Assembly: GCA_964371195.1 (NCBI GenBank)
Contig: CAYJLD010000097.1
Coordinates: forward strand, 1 to 7,240
DNA from: CAYJAD01 sp964371195
GTDB lineage: Bacteria > Desulfobacterota > Desulfovibrionia > Desulfovibrionales > Desulfovibrionaceae
Length of the DNA stretch: 7,240 bases
Direction: 5' to 3'
Positions within the stretch are counted from its first letter, which is position 1, and each line of letters starts with the position of its first letter. The translations under genes were made by a program, and so were the position numbers. This document shows, piece by piece, positions 1 to 5,442 of this stretch. Below the pieces are notes generated by a model, which made no database searches, had not been told where the DNA came from, and saw only the letters and a list, made by a program, of their open reading frames with translations.

Positions 1-27
1 GGAGTTCAAGTCTCCCTCCCGGTACCA
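1..27 (+). tRNA. tRNA 3' end, probably tRNA-Leu (5' part outside window)
   Basis: Only the last 27 bases of a tRNA are present. The T arm reads GGAG-TTCAAGT-CTCCC, with the first stem base lying outside the window. It is followed by the acceptor 3' strand TCCCGGT, discriminator A at 24 and an encoded CCA at 25-27. The acceptor strand plus A discriminator fits tRNA-Leu in many proteobacteria, whereas tRNA-Ser normally has G there. The anticodon is not in the window, so identity is inferred. A strong terminator follows 10 bases later. tRNA 3' ends are common landing sites for integrative elements, and accessory-looking DNA does follow this one. Confidence 0.8.
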
Positions 28-37
28 CAATAAAATC

Positions 38-80
38 AATAGGCTAGAAGAATTTTTTTGTTCTTCTAGCCTATTTTATT
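38..80 (+). terminator. Rho-independent terminator of the tRNA, possibly bidirectional
   Basis: A perfect 15-bp stem pairs 38-52 with 61-75 across an 8-base T-rich loop, and a T-rich tract follows. It lies just behind the tRNA CCA end and would end its transcript. On the minus strand the same hairpin sits directly behind the stop codon of a short open frame (76-162) and is followed by a moderately T-rich stretch, so it may serve both directions. Confidence 0.85.
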
Positions 81-270
81 TTCCCAAGTTTTCATTTCTC
101 CCCCAATATACCCCCTTGTTTGGGTAAGAGTCATCAACATCTAAGATTTCAGAGCCTATAGATTACTTGGGGTACCTATTTTTTAATATTTGCTATTTTT
201 CTAATATGCTTTTTCACTAAATAAAAGAACAATTAAAGCGTTTCTTTATGCAAAATGTTTAGTAAAATAT
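79..270. other. AT-rich intergenic stretch, no confident gene
   Basis: I see no start-to-stop gene here. The only protein-like reading is a 28-residue minus-strand open frame at 76-162 with no start codon, which may be the tail of a lost gene. The rest, especially 180-270, is strongly AT-rich leader-type DNA before the promoter of the next gene. Confidence 0.5.
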
Positions 271-299
271 TTGACAATAAGTAAATTGTGGAGTAATAA
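271..299 (+). promoter_or_regulatory. Candidate sigma-70 promoter for the ATC hydrolase gene
   Basis: TTGACA at 271-276 is a perfect -35 box. After 17 bases comes TAATAA at 294-299, a weak -10 match. It predicts a transcript starting near 306 and a leader of about 80 bases before the ATG at 389, with a palindromic operator candidate (334-361) inside that leader. The region is very AT-rich, so chance matches are expected; the perfect -35 and right spacing make this the best candidate. Confidence 0.5.
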
Positions 300-333
300 C
301 TCAAAAATTGTGAAAAAAATTATTTATTGGCAA

Positions 334-361
334 TAATGTATTGATTTACATTACACATGTA
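334..361 (+). promoter_or_regulatory. Palindromic operator candidate upstream of the ATC hydrolase gene
   Basis: Arms TAATGTA (334-340) and TACATTA (347-353) are perfect inverted repeats around TTGATT. A third half-site, ATGTA at 357-361, pairs in turn with TACAT at 347-351 over a 5-base spacer, so three related half-sites are stacked in 28 bases. The spacing suits a dimeric repressor or activator. The FCD-domain regulator encoded downstream is the obvious candidate to bind here, but that is inference. Confidence 0.4.
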
Positions 362-388
362 TGAACTAGTTATGTGAGGGAACACGAA

Positions 389-886
389 ATGTCTGATGAA
401 AAAAAAATTGATTATAACGAAGCTGTGAACAATGTGCATATAATGGCAGATCGATTAGCCAGCTTTTATTACTTTACAGTAACAAATTTAATAAAAGAGT
501 TTGGAGAAGATAAGGCTGATGAGCTCATTACAAAGATAGTTTGGGATTATGGTATAGACTGTGGAAAAAAAACTAGGAAGGATGTTGAAAATGCTGGATA
601 TGAGCCAACCATGGAAAATTATAAGCTAGGTAAAGATTTGCCAACAGTGGGCTGGGAAAAAGGAGAATTTGATACTAATGATGTTAATTCTCAAGCAACT
701 TTATGTAGTTTCTGTCCATTTGCTGACACATGGAAAAAGCTTGATTTTGAAAAGTGGGGAAGGAAGTATTGCCTTATTGACCAAGCAAAATATGAGGGAT
801 ATAGCAACGGTGCATTGCAATGTGTGCACGACAAAAATGTGTTGGATGGCGATGATAGCTGTATTGTGAGAGTTATAAAAAAATAA
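389..886 (+). CDS. Probable L-2-amino-thiazoline-4-carboxylate (ATC) hydrolase
   Basis: This 165-residue protein resembles the ATC hydrolase family, whose members open the thiazoline ring of L-2-amino-thiazoline-4-carboxylate on the route to L-cysteine. The family-like C-terminal half contains a CSFCPFADTWK block (Cys106, Cys109), then YCLIDQAKYEGY (Cys128), a CVH at 145-147 and a final LDGDDSC (Cys158). No signal peptide or membrane segment is visible, so it should be cytoplasmic. I chose ATG 389 over an in-frame GTG at 374 because GAGGG at 376-380 sits 8 bases before the ATG as a good ribosome-binding site. It is followed 65 bases on by an FCD-family regulator on the same strand, which suggests substrate-controlled expression. 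The family call rests on remembered motifs; many family members are uncharacterised and the substrate may differ. Confidence 0.6.
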   Translation: MSDEKKIDYNEAVNNVHIMADRLASFYYFTVTNLIKEFGEDKADELITKIVWDYGIDCGKKTRKDVENAGYEPTMENYKLGKDLPTVGWEKGEFDTNDVNSQATLCSFCPFADTWKKLDFEKWGRKYCLIDQAKYEGYSNGALQCVHDKNVLDGDDSCIVRVIKK

Positions 887-897
887 TTCTATTTGAT

Positions 898-930
898 GGT
901 GTAAACGTTTAAAATATTTAATATTTACCC
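898..930 (+). promoter_or_regulatory. Dyad-rich gap before the regulator gene, possible autoregulatory site
   Basis: The gap between the two genes contains a perfect 10-bp palindrome TAAACGTTTA (902-911) and an adjacent dyad AAATATT-T-AATATTT (912-926). An outer pair GGTGTAAA (898-905) and TTTACCC (924-930) has one extra base on one side. Such stacking just ahead of a regulator gene fits an operator or an internal promoter region. The DNA is AT-rich, so some of this symmetry may be chance. The site does not share the TAATGTA half-sites found upstream of the first gene. Confidence 0.3.
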
Positions 931-951
931 TTTTAACTTCTCAACTATGGA

Positions 952-1665
952 ATGGGTATAGAGTTGAAGGAAAAAGAATTTCAGTTGATTCTTGATATAT
1001 TAGAAGAAATTGAGAATGCTAACATACCTGTTGGAGCAAGTATGTTATCTTTAAAAATTAATACTTCTCAAGCCACTATAGGAAGAGTATTGCAATACTT
1101 GGATTATGAGGGCTACCTTGAAAAACAAAGCAATAAAGGTAGAACTTTAACTGAGAGGGGTAGGGCTTACTTACAGTCTATCAAGTTGACACAAAATGTT
1201 AGAGAAAATACTGAGGAGCTAATTCGGGTTTCTTCAAGTACAGATAAGGATTTTTTGTTGGATGTTTTGAAGGCTAGACGAATACTTGAAAGTGAGACAG
1301 CCTATTTAGCTGCAAGTAAAATTAGCAAAGAACAGATTATCGAATTAGAGAAAGTTGTTGAAAAGCAAGATTTTGAAAAGAAGATTGGAAGAAGCGGTGA
1401 AAATGAGGATTTATTGTTTCATAAAATGATTGCTAGAATTTCTGGGAATAAAGTTATTGAGCAAATTTTAATCCTCATTTTGACACAGCATAATGTATAT
1501 TTGAAACTTTCATACATAAATAATCAAGTTATTTTAAATACTAAGGCTCATAGGAAAATTATTAAAGCACTTGCACAAAACAATCCTGAGCTTGCTTCTG
1601 AATGCGTTGTGGAACATATAGATACCATGATAAATCATGTAATAAAATATTATAAAAATTCTTAA
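952..1665 (+). CDS. FCD-domain transcriptional regulator with N-terminal winged helix
   Basis: This 237-residue protein appears to be a ligand-responsive DNA-binding regulator. Residues 8-75 form a winged-helix-like domain: a helix-turn-helix around NTSQATIGRVLQYLDYEGYL, then a wing with GRTLTERGRAYL. It looks more like the winged helix found with ribonuclease R or NrpR than a classical GntR domain. Residues 100-232 are an FCD-like all-helical effector domain; Asp153, His157, His200 and His222 fit the family's metal-binding set, which usually holds a carboxylate ligand. The start is the only one in frame, since a stop lies 18 bases upstream (934-936). There is no clear ribosome-binding site, so translation may be weak. 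It probably controls the adjacent ATC hydrolase gene and perhaps itself. Its stop overlaps the end of a minus-strand gene remnant. Confidence 0.75.
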   Translation: MGIELKEKEFQLILDILEEIENANIPVGASMLSLKINTSQATIGRVLQYLDYEGYLEKQSNKGRTLTERGRAYLQSIKLTQNVRENTEELIRVSSSTDKDFLLDVLKARRILESETAYLAASKISKEQIIELEKVVEKQDFEKKIGRSGENEDLLFHKMIARISGNKVIEQILILILTQHNVYLKLSYINNQVILNTKAHRKIIKALAQNNPELASECVVEHIDTMINHVIKYYKNS

Positions 1666-1873
1666 TCAATTAAGACTCTTCTTGCGCCTAGCAGCAACTC
1701 TTTGCTCTCAATTTGTGTAAACCCTACAAGTTCAGTAACGCAAACGGCTTTGGTCCGCCCCTTGGATTGGTCTTTGTGTTGCTAGCTAGAACTACTGGCA
1801 CCCTTGAATGAGATTTGAAGCCAGTGTGTCGTTTTGAAAAATACTGGGAAGCGTGTTCTTCAGCAGTAAATAT
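1662..1873 (-). pseudogene. Frameshifted C-terminal remnant of an unknown gene
   Basis: Two adjoining minus-strand frames read like one decayed protein end. The first (1873 to 1724) includes RVPVVLASNTK. The second (1781 to 1662) includes AVCVTELVGFTQIESKELLL and ends in ARRVLID with a TAA. Joining them near 1770 with one frame change gives a continuous plausible tail. No start codon or ribosome-binding site is seen. The stop at 1662-1664 overlaps the convergent regulator stop at 1663-1665. This DNA is less AT-rich than the regulator gene beside it. I do not recognise the family. The IS element lies about 60 bases to its upstream side, so insertion or deletion there may have removed the rest of the gene. 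The two-frame reading could be chance. Confidence 0.3.
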
Positions 1874-1914
1874 TCATGTTTTTGCATTTCTTGGATTACT
1901 GTGTGAAAACTTTT

Positions 1915-2709
1915 TTATGTTCTAGCAGCTTTGCTTAGATAGTGTCGCCAAATTATTTCAGCCCAGAGGTATATGTACCTGATTTGGACAGCGGCTAGAA
2001 ATGATTGCGTTCTTTTTGCATAGCGAGTTGCTATTCCTCTCCATCTTTTTAAGTGCAAAAAAGCATTTTCTACGAGATGGCGCACTTTATATAAATGTTC
2101 ATCATAATTACGCAACTCTTTCCGGTTTCTTTTGGGAGGAATAGTTGTAATCATTTAATTTTCAGTAGCCTTCGCTAAAATTTCATTTGTATCATAACCG
2201 CGATCAGCCAATAAATTTTCTGCTGTAAAGCCATCAATTAGCGCACATGCTTCCTTGCAATCAGCTCTGGTACCTTCTGTAATAATGACTCTGAGCGGCA
2301 TACCATTCGCATCCACGGCCGAATGTATCTTGGTATTGAGCCCCCTTTAGCCCTTGACATATTTTCGTTGCCACCGATTGCCCCACATGCATGGGGTTGA
2401 ATTTTGCAATGACTTGCATCAATCATAAGCCATTCAAAGTCCGGCGCATCAATAACAGCCTCAAGGATGTTTTTCCACATGTTTTTATCACGCCAGCGGC
2501 AAAAACGTCGATGTGTATTTTTCCAGTCGCCATAGTCAGGCGGCAAATCTCTCAACGGAGCACCGGTACGTAAAATCCAAAAAACTGCATTTATAAACAG
2601 CCTATTATCAGAAGCTGGACGTCCAACATTCCCTTTCTTACTGCTTAAATGGGGAGAAATTATTTTCCCACATTTTATCCGAAATATCATGCCTACGATG
2701 TGCTTGCAT
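1915..2709 (-). pseudogene. Broken IS5-family DDE transposase
   Basis: The original start is best placed at ATG 2709, with GGAAG at 2718-2714 as ribosome-binding site. It reads MQAHRRHDISDKMWE and then breaks at an A4 run (2666-2663); one extra A would restore IISPHLSSKKG and the rest. The main frame carries GRPASDNRLF, LRDLPPDYGDWK and the first catalytic Asp in WLMIDASH. A second break is the AAAGGGGGC run (2348-2340): the C-terminal half continues in the -1 frame as LNTKIHSAVDANGMPL, with the second Asp in LADRGYD. A TAA at 2157-2155 then interrupts, followed by IPPKRNRKE and the catalytic Glu in RHLVENAF. The G-run shift may be programmed, since some IS5-family members frameshift; the other two lesions are not explained that way. 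The last codons run through the terminal repeat to a stop at 1915 outside the element. It is almost certainly inactive. Confidence 0.85.
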
Positions 2710-2774
2710 AAATCTTCCAACGTCTTGTTGAAAGATGTGTAAAATACTTTGTTTAATTTGACGACACTATCTAA
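1935..2774 (-). mobile_element. Degenerate IS5-family insertion sequence, about 0.83 kb (IS427-like)
   Basis: The element is bounded by 21-base inverted repeats, 1935-1955 and 2754-2774, with a single mismatch. Reading inward, both start TTAGATAGTGTCG and end CAAATTA. If the outer TA pairs are the target duplication, the element is 1938-2771 (834 bp), a usual size for the IS427 group of the IS5 family; the exact borders are uncertain by a few bases. It carries one transposase gene on the minus strand with all three catalytic residues still encoded but with the reading frame broken. It lies between gene debris on the left and a non-coding repeat region on the right. Confidence 0.8.
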
Positions 2775-3016
2775 AGAAGAATATAAAAAAGGTGATTCTC
2801 ATGACCCAAATATAACCAAAATATTTTTTGCAATTCATAACTATTTGAAATCATAGACCGCATGCACAGTATGCACGAGAGTAAAAAGCGTTGAAATGGC
2901 GGACGATTTTAGTTTTTAATTTGTTAGAATTAATTGTTTTGGTTGATAATTTTAGACATTCATTTTCTGTAAGTTGTTGTTATTTTAGGCATATGTGCAG
3001 AGCATGGTATTCAATA
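2775..3016. other. AT-rich non-coding stretch between IS and tmRNA/tRNA-like end
   Basis: I see no convincing gene in this stretch. It contains a short direct repeat ATGCAC at 2862-2867 and 2871-2876. GGTGATTCT at 2791-2799 is faintly like the start of a tmRNA, but its pairing with the 3' acceptor strand is poor and I find no tag-peptide reading frame ending in ALAA. A plus-strand open frame at 2891-3145 crosses the RNA-like 3' end and a terminator and has no protein-like character. Confidence 0.45.
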
Positions 3017-3048
3017 GGTCGTGGGTTCAATTCCCTCTACCTCCACCC
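3016..3048 (+). ncRNA. tmRNA- or tRNA-like 3' end fragment, possible attachment-site remnant
   Basis: The segment has a canonical AGGTC, then a T arm GTGGG-TTCAATT-CCCTC with one mismatched stem pair. The acceptor 3' strand TACCTCC and A discriminator follow, with CCC where CCA is expected. The ending ACCTCCACC is typical of bacterial tmRNA. No complete tRNA can be folded upstream: the expected anticodon stem at 2999-3015 does not pair. A tmRNA of usual length (about 350 bases) would begin inside the IS. So this is either a decayed ssrA copy or a fragment left by an element integrated at an ssrA or tRNA 3' end. A terminator follows directly, as for a real RNA gene. Confidence 0.45.
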
Positions 3049-3056
3049 GATAATTC

Positions 3057-3096
3057 AAGGACTTAGAGAGAAATCTTTAAGTTCTTTTTGCTTTTT
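3057..3096 (+). terminator. Rho-independent terminator after the tmRNA/tRNA-like end
   Basis: AAGGACTTA at 3057-3065 pairs with TAAGTTCTT at 3078-3086 (nine pairs, one G-T), with a few further pairs possible inside the 12-base loop. A T-rich run at 3085-3096, broken by GC, follows. It starts 9 bases after the RNA-like 3' end, the right place to be that RNA's own terminator. Confidence 0.6.
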
Positions 3097-3197
3097 AAAA
3101 TGGTTCTTCACCAAAAAAAGGATAATCAGATTTAACGCATTATAGATGCCAAGATAAAATCCTTTACAAGTCTATAACAGCCCAAAAAATATAAACA

Positions 3198-3359
3198 TCA
3201 TCCTTGCTTTACGTACAAATAAATTTGTCCTGCACATGGTGGTAAGTTCGTCTGGCCATATGGATCTAAGCTTTCAAAAGTTAATGTTACGACTTTCTGA
3301 GTTAAAAAGGCATGGATTGCTTCGTCGCTATACTCCTCGCAATGACTTACCAAAGACAT
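3198..3359 (-). CDS. Small ORF or gene remnant (53 residues) running through a palindromic repeat
   Basis: From ATG 3359 the frame reads MSLVSHCEEYSDEAIHAFLT, of which most is encoded by the left arm of the 35-bp repeat. It continues through the outer repeat arm and ends with FESLDPYGQTNLPPCAGQIY and a short tail before TGA. The last 30 residues look like genuine protein, while the first 20 are repeat-derived. There is no good ribosome-binding site (only AAGAAA upstream). It could be the tail of an older minus-strand gene cut by the repeat, or a chance frame. I do not recognise the sequence. Confidence 0.25.
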   Translation of the reverse strand: MSLVSHCEEYSDEAIHAFLTQKVVTLTFESLDPYGQTNLPPCAGQIYLYVKQG

Positions 3360-3525
3360 TTTTTCTTAAAAAATTGCACCTTAAGCTAGGCAGAGTCTCT
3401 TGATGCCGTCATTGCGAGGAGTATAGCGACGAAGCAATCCATAAGGATTTTGTTACATTTGCAAAATTGTAACAAACTGACTTATTACATTAAAAATAAA
3501 TTTTATTGTAACTCAGAAAGTCGTA
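3288..3525. repeat. Nested inverted repeat: perfect 35-bp inner arms and 17-bp outer arms (MITE-like)
   Basis: The inner arms 3312-3346 and 3408-3442 are perfect 35-base reverse complements around a 61-base spacer. The outer arms 3288-3304 (TACGACTTTCTGAGTTA) and 3509-3525 are perfect 17-base reverse complements. The two sets are 7 bases apart on the left but 66 on the right, so the element is asymmetric and looks composite. The inner unit, beginning GTCATTGCGAGGAG and ending GAAGCAATCC, belongs to a widespread bacterial palindromic repeat type with ATTGC/GCAAT ends; each arm can also fold on itself. TTAA lies just outside both ends (3281-3284 and 3526-3529), a possible target trace. No protein is encoded that would move it. 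Confidence 0.85.
3449..3476. repeat. Short hairpin inside the right half of the nested repeat
   Basis: TTTGTTACA (3449-3457) and TGTAACAAA (3468-3476) form a perfect 9-bp inverted repeat around 10 bases. It sits in the 66-base segment that makes the right half of the larger repeat longer than the left. No T-tract follows on either strand, so it is not a clear terminator. It may be a separate small insertion or a protein-binding dyad. Confidence 0.45.
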
Positions 3526-3555
3526 TTAAAAATACAAAAATATTCTACAATTTTT

Positions 3556-4581
3556 TTAATATTGCTTTGGTTTGCCTGTCACAATACTTGCTTCAGGGTA
3601 CTCAGGGCTAAACCTTGGCAAAAACTCTTGGGCTTTTGCTTGATTACTCCAAGGGCCTATGCGTACACGCCATAATTTTTGATTGGCCTCTTTGTAAGAC
3701 CTAGCTGGAAAACCCCTATCTTTAAAAGTTTCAGCTAAGAATGAAGCATATTTTTTTACTTCAAATGCTCCCACTTGGATATAATAAACTACATCACCTG
3801 TGTTATCAAAGCTTGTTACTGTAGCAGCTGGCACAGCAGAACTAGATCCTACTATGGGTTCAGCATACTCTTGAGATGTGGAATTATCTTGCGGTACAGC
3901 ATAGTTTTCTGACTCCACATAACTTTTTGATTCAGCATAGTTTTGCGCTTTAGACTTTGAGCTTTGACTTGTTGTGGCTTCATCTTCAAAAAGATATTTT
4001 AATTCATCAGGGATTTCACCTTCATCATTTAAAACTCTTGATTTTCTAGCCTCTTCTATGGCTGAAGCACTAGAAGCTGTGCTTACTGCACCAGCGCCAA
4101 CTGTTGCTACAGTTTTAGTAGAGCTCGTAGCTTTAGTATTAATGGCTTCAATGCGCACATTGGCAGTGCCTTGTTCATGCATATCAAGACGCTCGGCAGC
4201 TCGCTTTGAAACATCTATAACTCTGTCATGTACAAATGGCCCGCGATCATTAATTCGCAATACAAGGGATTTATTATTTTCTAAATTGGTTACACGCACT
4301 GTTGTTCCCAAAGGAAGCAATTTATGCGCAGCAGTCATAGCGTTTTGATTATATGTTTCACCATTTGCAGTAGTTTTTCCATGAAAGCCAGGGCCATACC
4401 ATGAAGCAACTCCCTCTTCCACAAAACCATGCGCTGATTGAAGAGGATAATATTTTTGCCCCCGAACGGTATAAGGCTTGGTACCAGTAATGGTACTTGT
4501 AGGTTTGCTAGCACATGATACAAGGCTTAACATAATTAAAGCATAGCAAATGTAAGCAATATAGCGCATAAACATTGTCAT
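3556..4581 (-). CDS. rlpA: RlpA-family septal ring lipoprotein with DPBB and SPOR domains
   Basis: The 341-residue protein belongs to the RlpA family, which in characterised members is a lytic transglycosylase acting on peptidoglycan glycan strands lacking stem peptides, at the division septum. Residues 6-23 form a lipoprotein signal ending in a lipobox LVSC, so Cys23 should be lipidated. The double-psi beta-barrel domain spans about 55-147 with GVASWYGPGFHGKTTANGE, TAAH (His86) and INDRGPF (Asp112). A low-complexity Ser/Ala/Glu linker with repeated NYA/SY/EYA-type units covers about 150-262. A SPOR domain at 264-340 (YYIQVGAF, LWRVRIGPW) should bind denuded septal peptidoglycan. It is the last gene of a three-gene operon, 12 bases after the previous stop. 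No clear ribosome-binding site precedes ATG 4581, so translational coupling is likely; Met3 and Met5 are alternative starts. Confidence 0.9.
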   Translation of the reverse strand: MTMFMRYIAYICYALIMLSLVSCASKPTSTITGTKPYTVRGQKYYPLQSAHGFVEEGVASWYGPGFHGKTTANGETYNQNAMTAAHKLLPLGTTVRVTNLENNKSLVLRINDRGPFVHDRVIDVSKRAAERLDMHEQGTANVRIEAINTKATSSTKTVATVGAGAVSTASSASAIEEARKSRVLNDEGEIPDELKYLFEDEATTSQSSKSKAQNYAESKSYVESENYAVPQDNSTSQEYAEPIVGSSSAVPAATVTSFDNTGDVVYYIQVGAFEVKKYASFLAETFKDRGFPARSYKEANQKLWRVRIGPWSNQAKAQEFLPRFSPEYPEASIVTGKPKQY

Positions 4582-4593
4582 TTAATATTTATT

Positions 4594-5442
4594 TTAATTT
4601 GATATATTTAAAAGCTTTGCCATTTCATCTATCACATTGGATTGAGCCTTATAACTTTTTGCCTTAGCAAAAATTTCTAAAGCTTGGTCTTCACGTCCAT
4701 TTTCAAGGGCTAACTCTAAAGCTAAAAGATAATGCTTTGAAGGATTGTTGCCGTATAATGCACCTAATAAATCTTCCAAGCAATATTCAAAGCCATCTTG
4801 CACTAAATCACGATCTTCCACCAGAAATCTAGCTACATGTTTATTTTCTTTATGATTTTCAAGAAATAATATGAGCAATCTTCCTACATGTATGAGCACA
4901 CCCATAATACGCTCAATTTCTCGAGCCATACTCTCATGAGTTTGCTTGGTAAAGGGTAAAAGCCCATCCAAAGACTTTTGAAACTTGCTATTATTCGTAT
5001 TTAGTTGCAATAGCCTATTGGTATAATGTTGGCGTTGGAAAGCGTCTTCTTTTAGCTTTACACATTCATGAAAAGCATAGCCCACACACCAATCAATCAT
5101 ATTTGACAAAATATCATCTTGGTCACGCAAAGCTTCATTTGCACCCTCAGATATCACTTTGTGGTATGTATTTATTTTACGGTGACAATCTTTTTCATCA
5201 GGCAATACACCTTCAATAGGCAATGGAGTCCTAAATAAATGATGGGCAGAATCCTTTAAACTCCAAAAAACACCGCGATGTATATTGTCCCCAAGTAATT
5301 CACTTAAAACTGCATAGGATATGGTCGCAGAGTGTGCAAAACGTTTTTCTTGCTCACGCAAAATAGTACGCACCCTACAATAATCGCGTAAAAGATCACG
5401 AATAAAAATATCCCTATTTTGAATACGCCAACGCTCTCTCAC
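4594..5442 (-). CDS. Hypothetical alpha-helical protein, 282 residues
   Basis: I do not recognise this family. The sequence is rich in charged residues and leucine, with no signal peptide. It seems entirely helical; the only hydrophobic run (VGRLLILFL near 190) looks amphipathic rather than transmembrane. The C-terminal 45 residues (LALELALENGREDQALEIFA and onward) resemble a TPR-like helix pair, which would suit a protein-protein contact. The start is GTG 5442, overlapping the previous gene's TAG by one base; AAGGAAG at 5456-5450 is a good ribosome-binding site 7 bases upstream. The overlap and the 12-base gap to rlpA indicate one transcript and coupled translation. Its partner or substrate cannot be told from sequence. 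Confidence 0.8.
   Translation of the reverse strand: MRERWRIQNRDIFIRDLLRDYCRVRTILREQEKRFAHSATISYAVLSELLGDNIHRGVFWSLKDSAHHLFRTPLPIEGVLPDEKDCHRKINTYHKVISEGANEALRDQDDILSNMIDWCVGYAFHECVKLKEDAFQRQHYTNRLLQLNTNNSKFQKSLDGLLPFTKQTHESMAREIERIMGVLIHVGRLLILFLENHKENKHVARFLVEDRDLVQDGFEYCLEDLLGALYGNNPSKHYLLALELALENGREDQALEIFAKAKSYKAQSNVIDEMAKLLNISN

Noticed and set aside
1785..1917. Continuation of the transposase frame past its stop (MQKHEYLLLKNTLPSIFQND region)
   Set aside because: It lies outside the IS, has only about 32 codons after its ATG, and no ribosome-binding site; I could not support it as a gene.
2791..3048. A complete tmRNA gene starting at GGTGATTCT
   Set aside because: The acceptor strands pair at only about four of seven positions, the span is short for a tmRNA, and no tag peptide frame is found; only the 3' end is supported.
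2891..3145. Plus-strand open frame of 84 codons
   Set aside because: It crosses the RNA-like 3' end and the terminator, has low-complexity composition and no ribosome-binding site; it is most likely chance.
3288..3525. CRISPR array
   Set aside because: The repeats are two inverted pairs, not a series of direct repeats with spacers, and no cas genes are present.
3974..4348. Plus-strand open frame of 124 codons opposite rlpA
   Set aside because: It is antisense to the well-supported RlpA coding sequence, is rich in Ser/Ala/Val from the complementary codons, and has no family signature.
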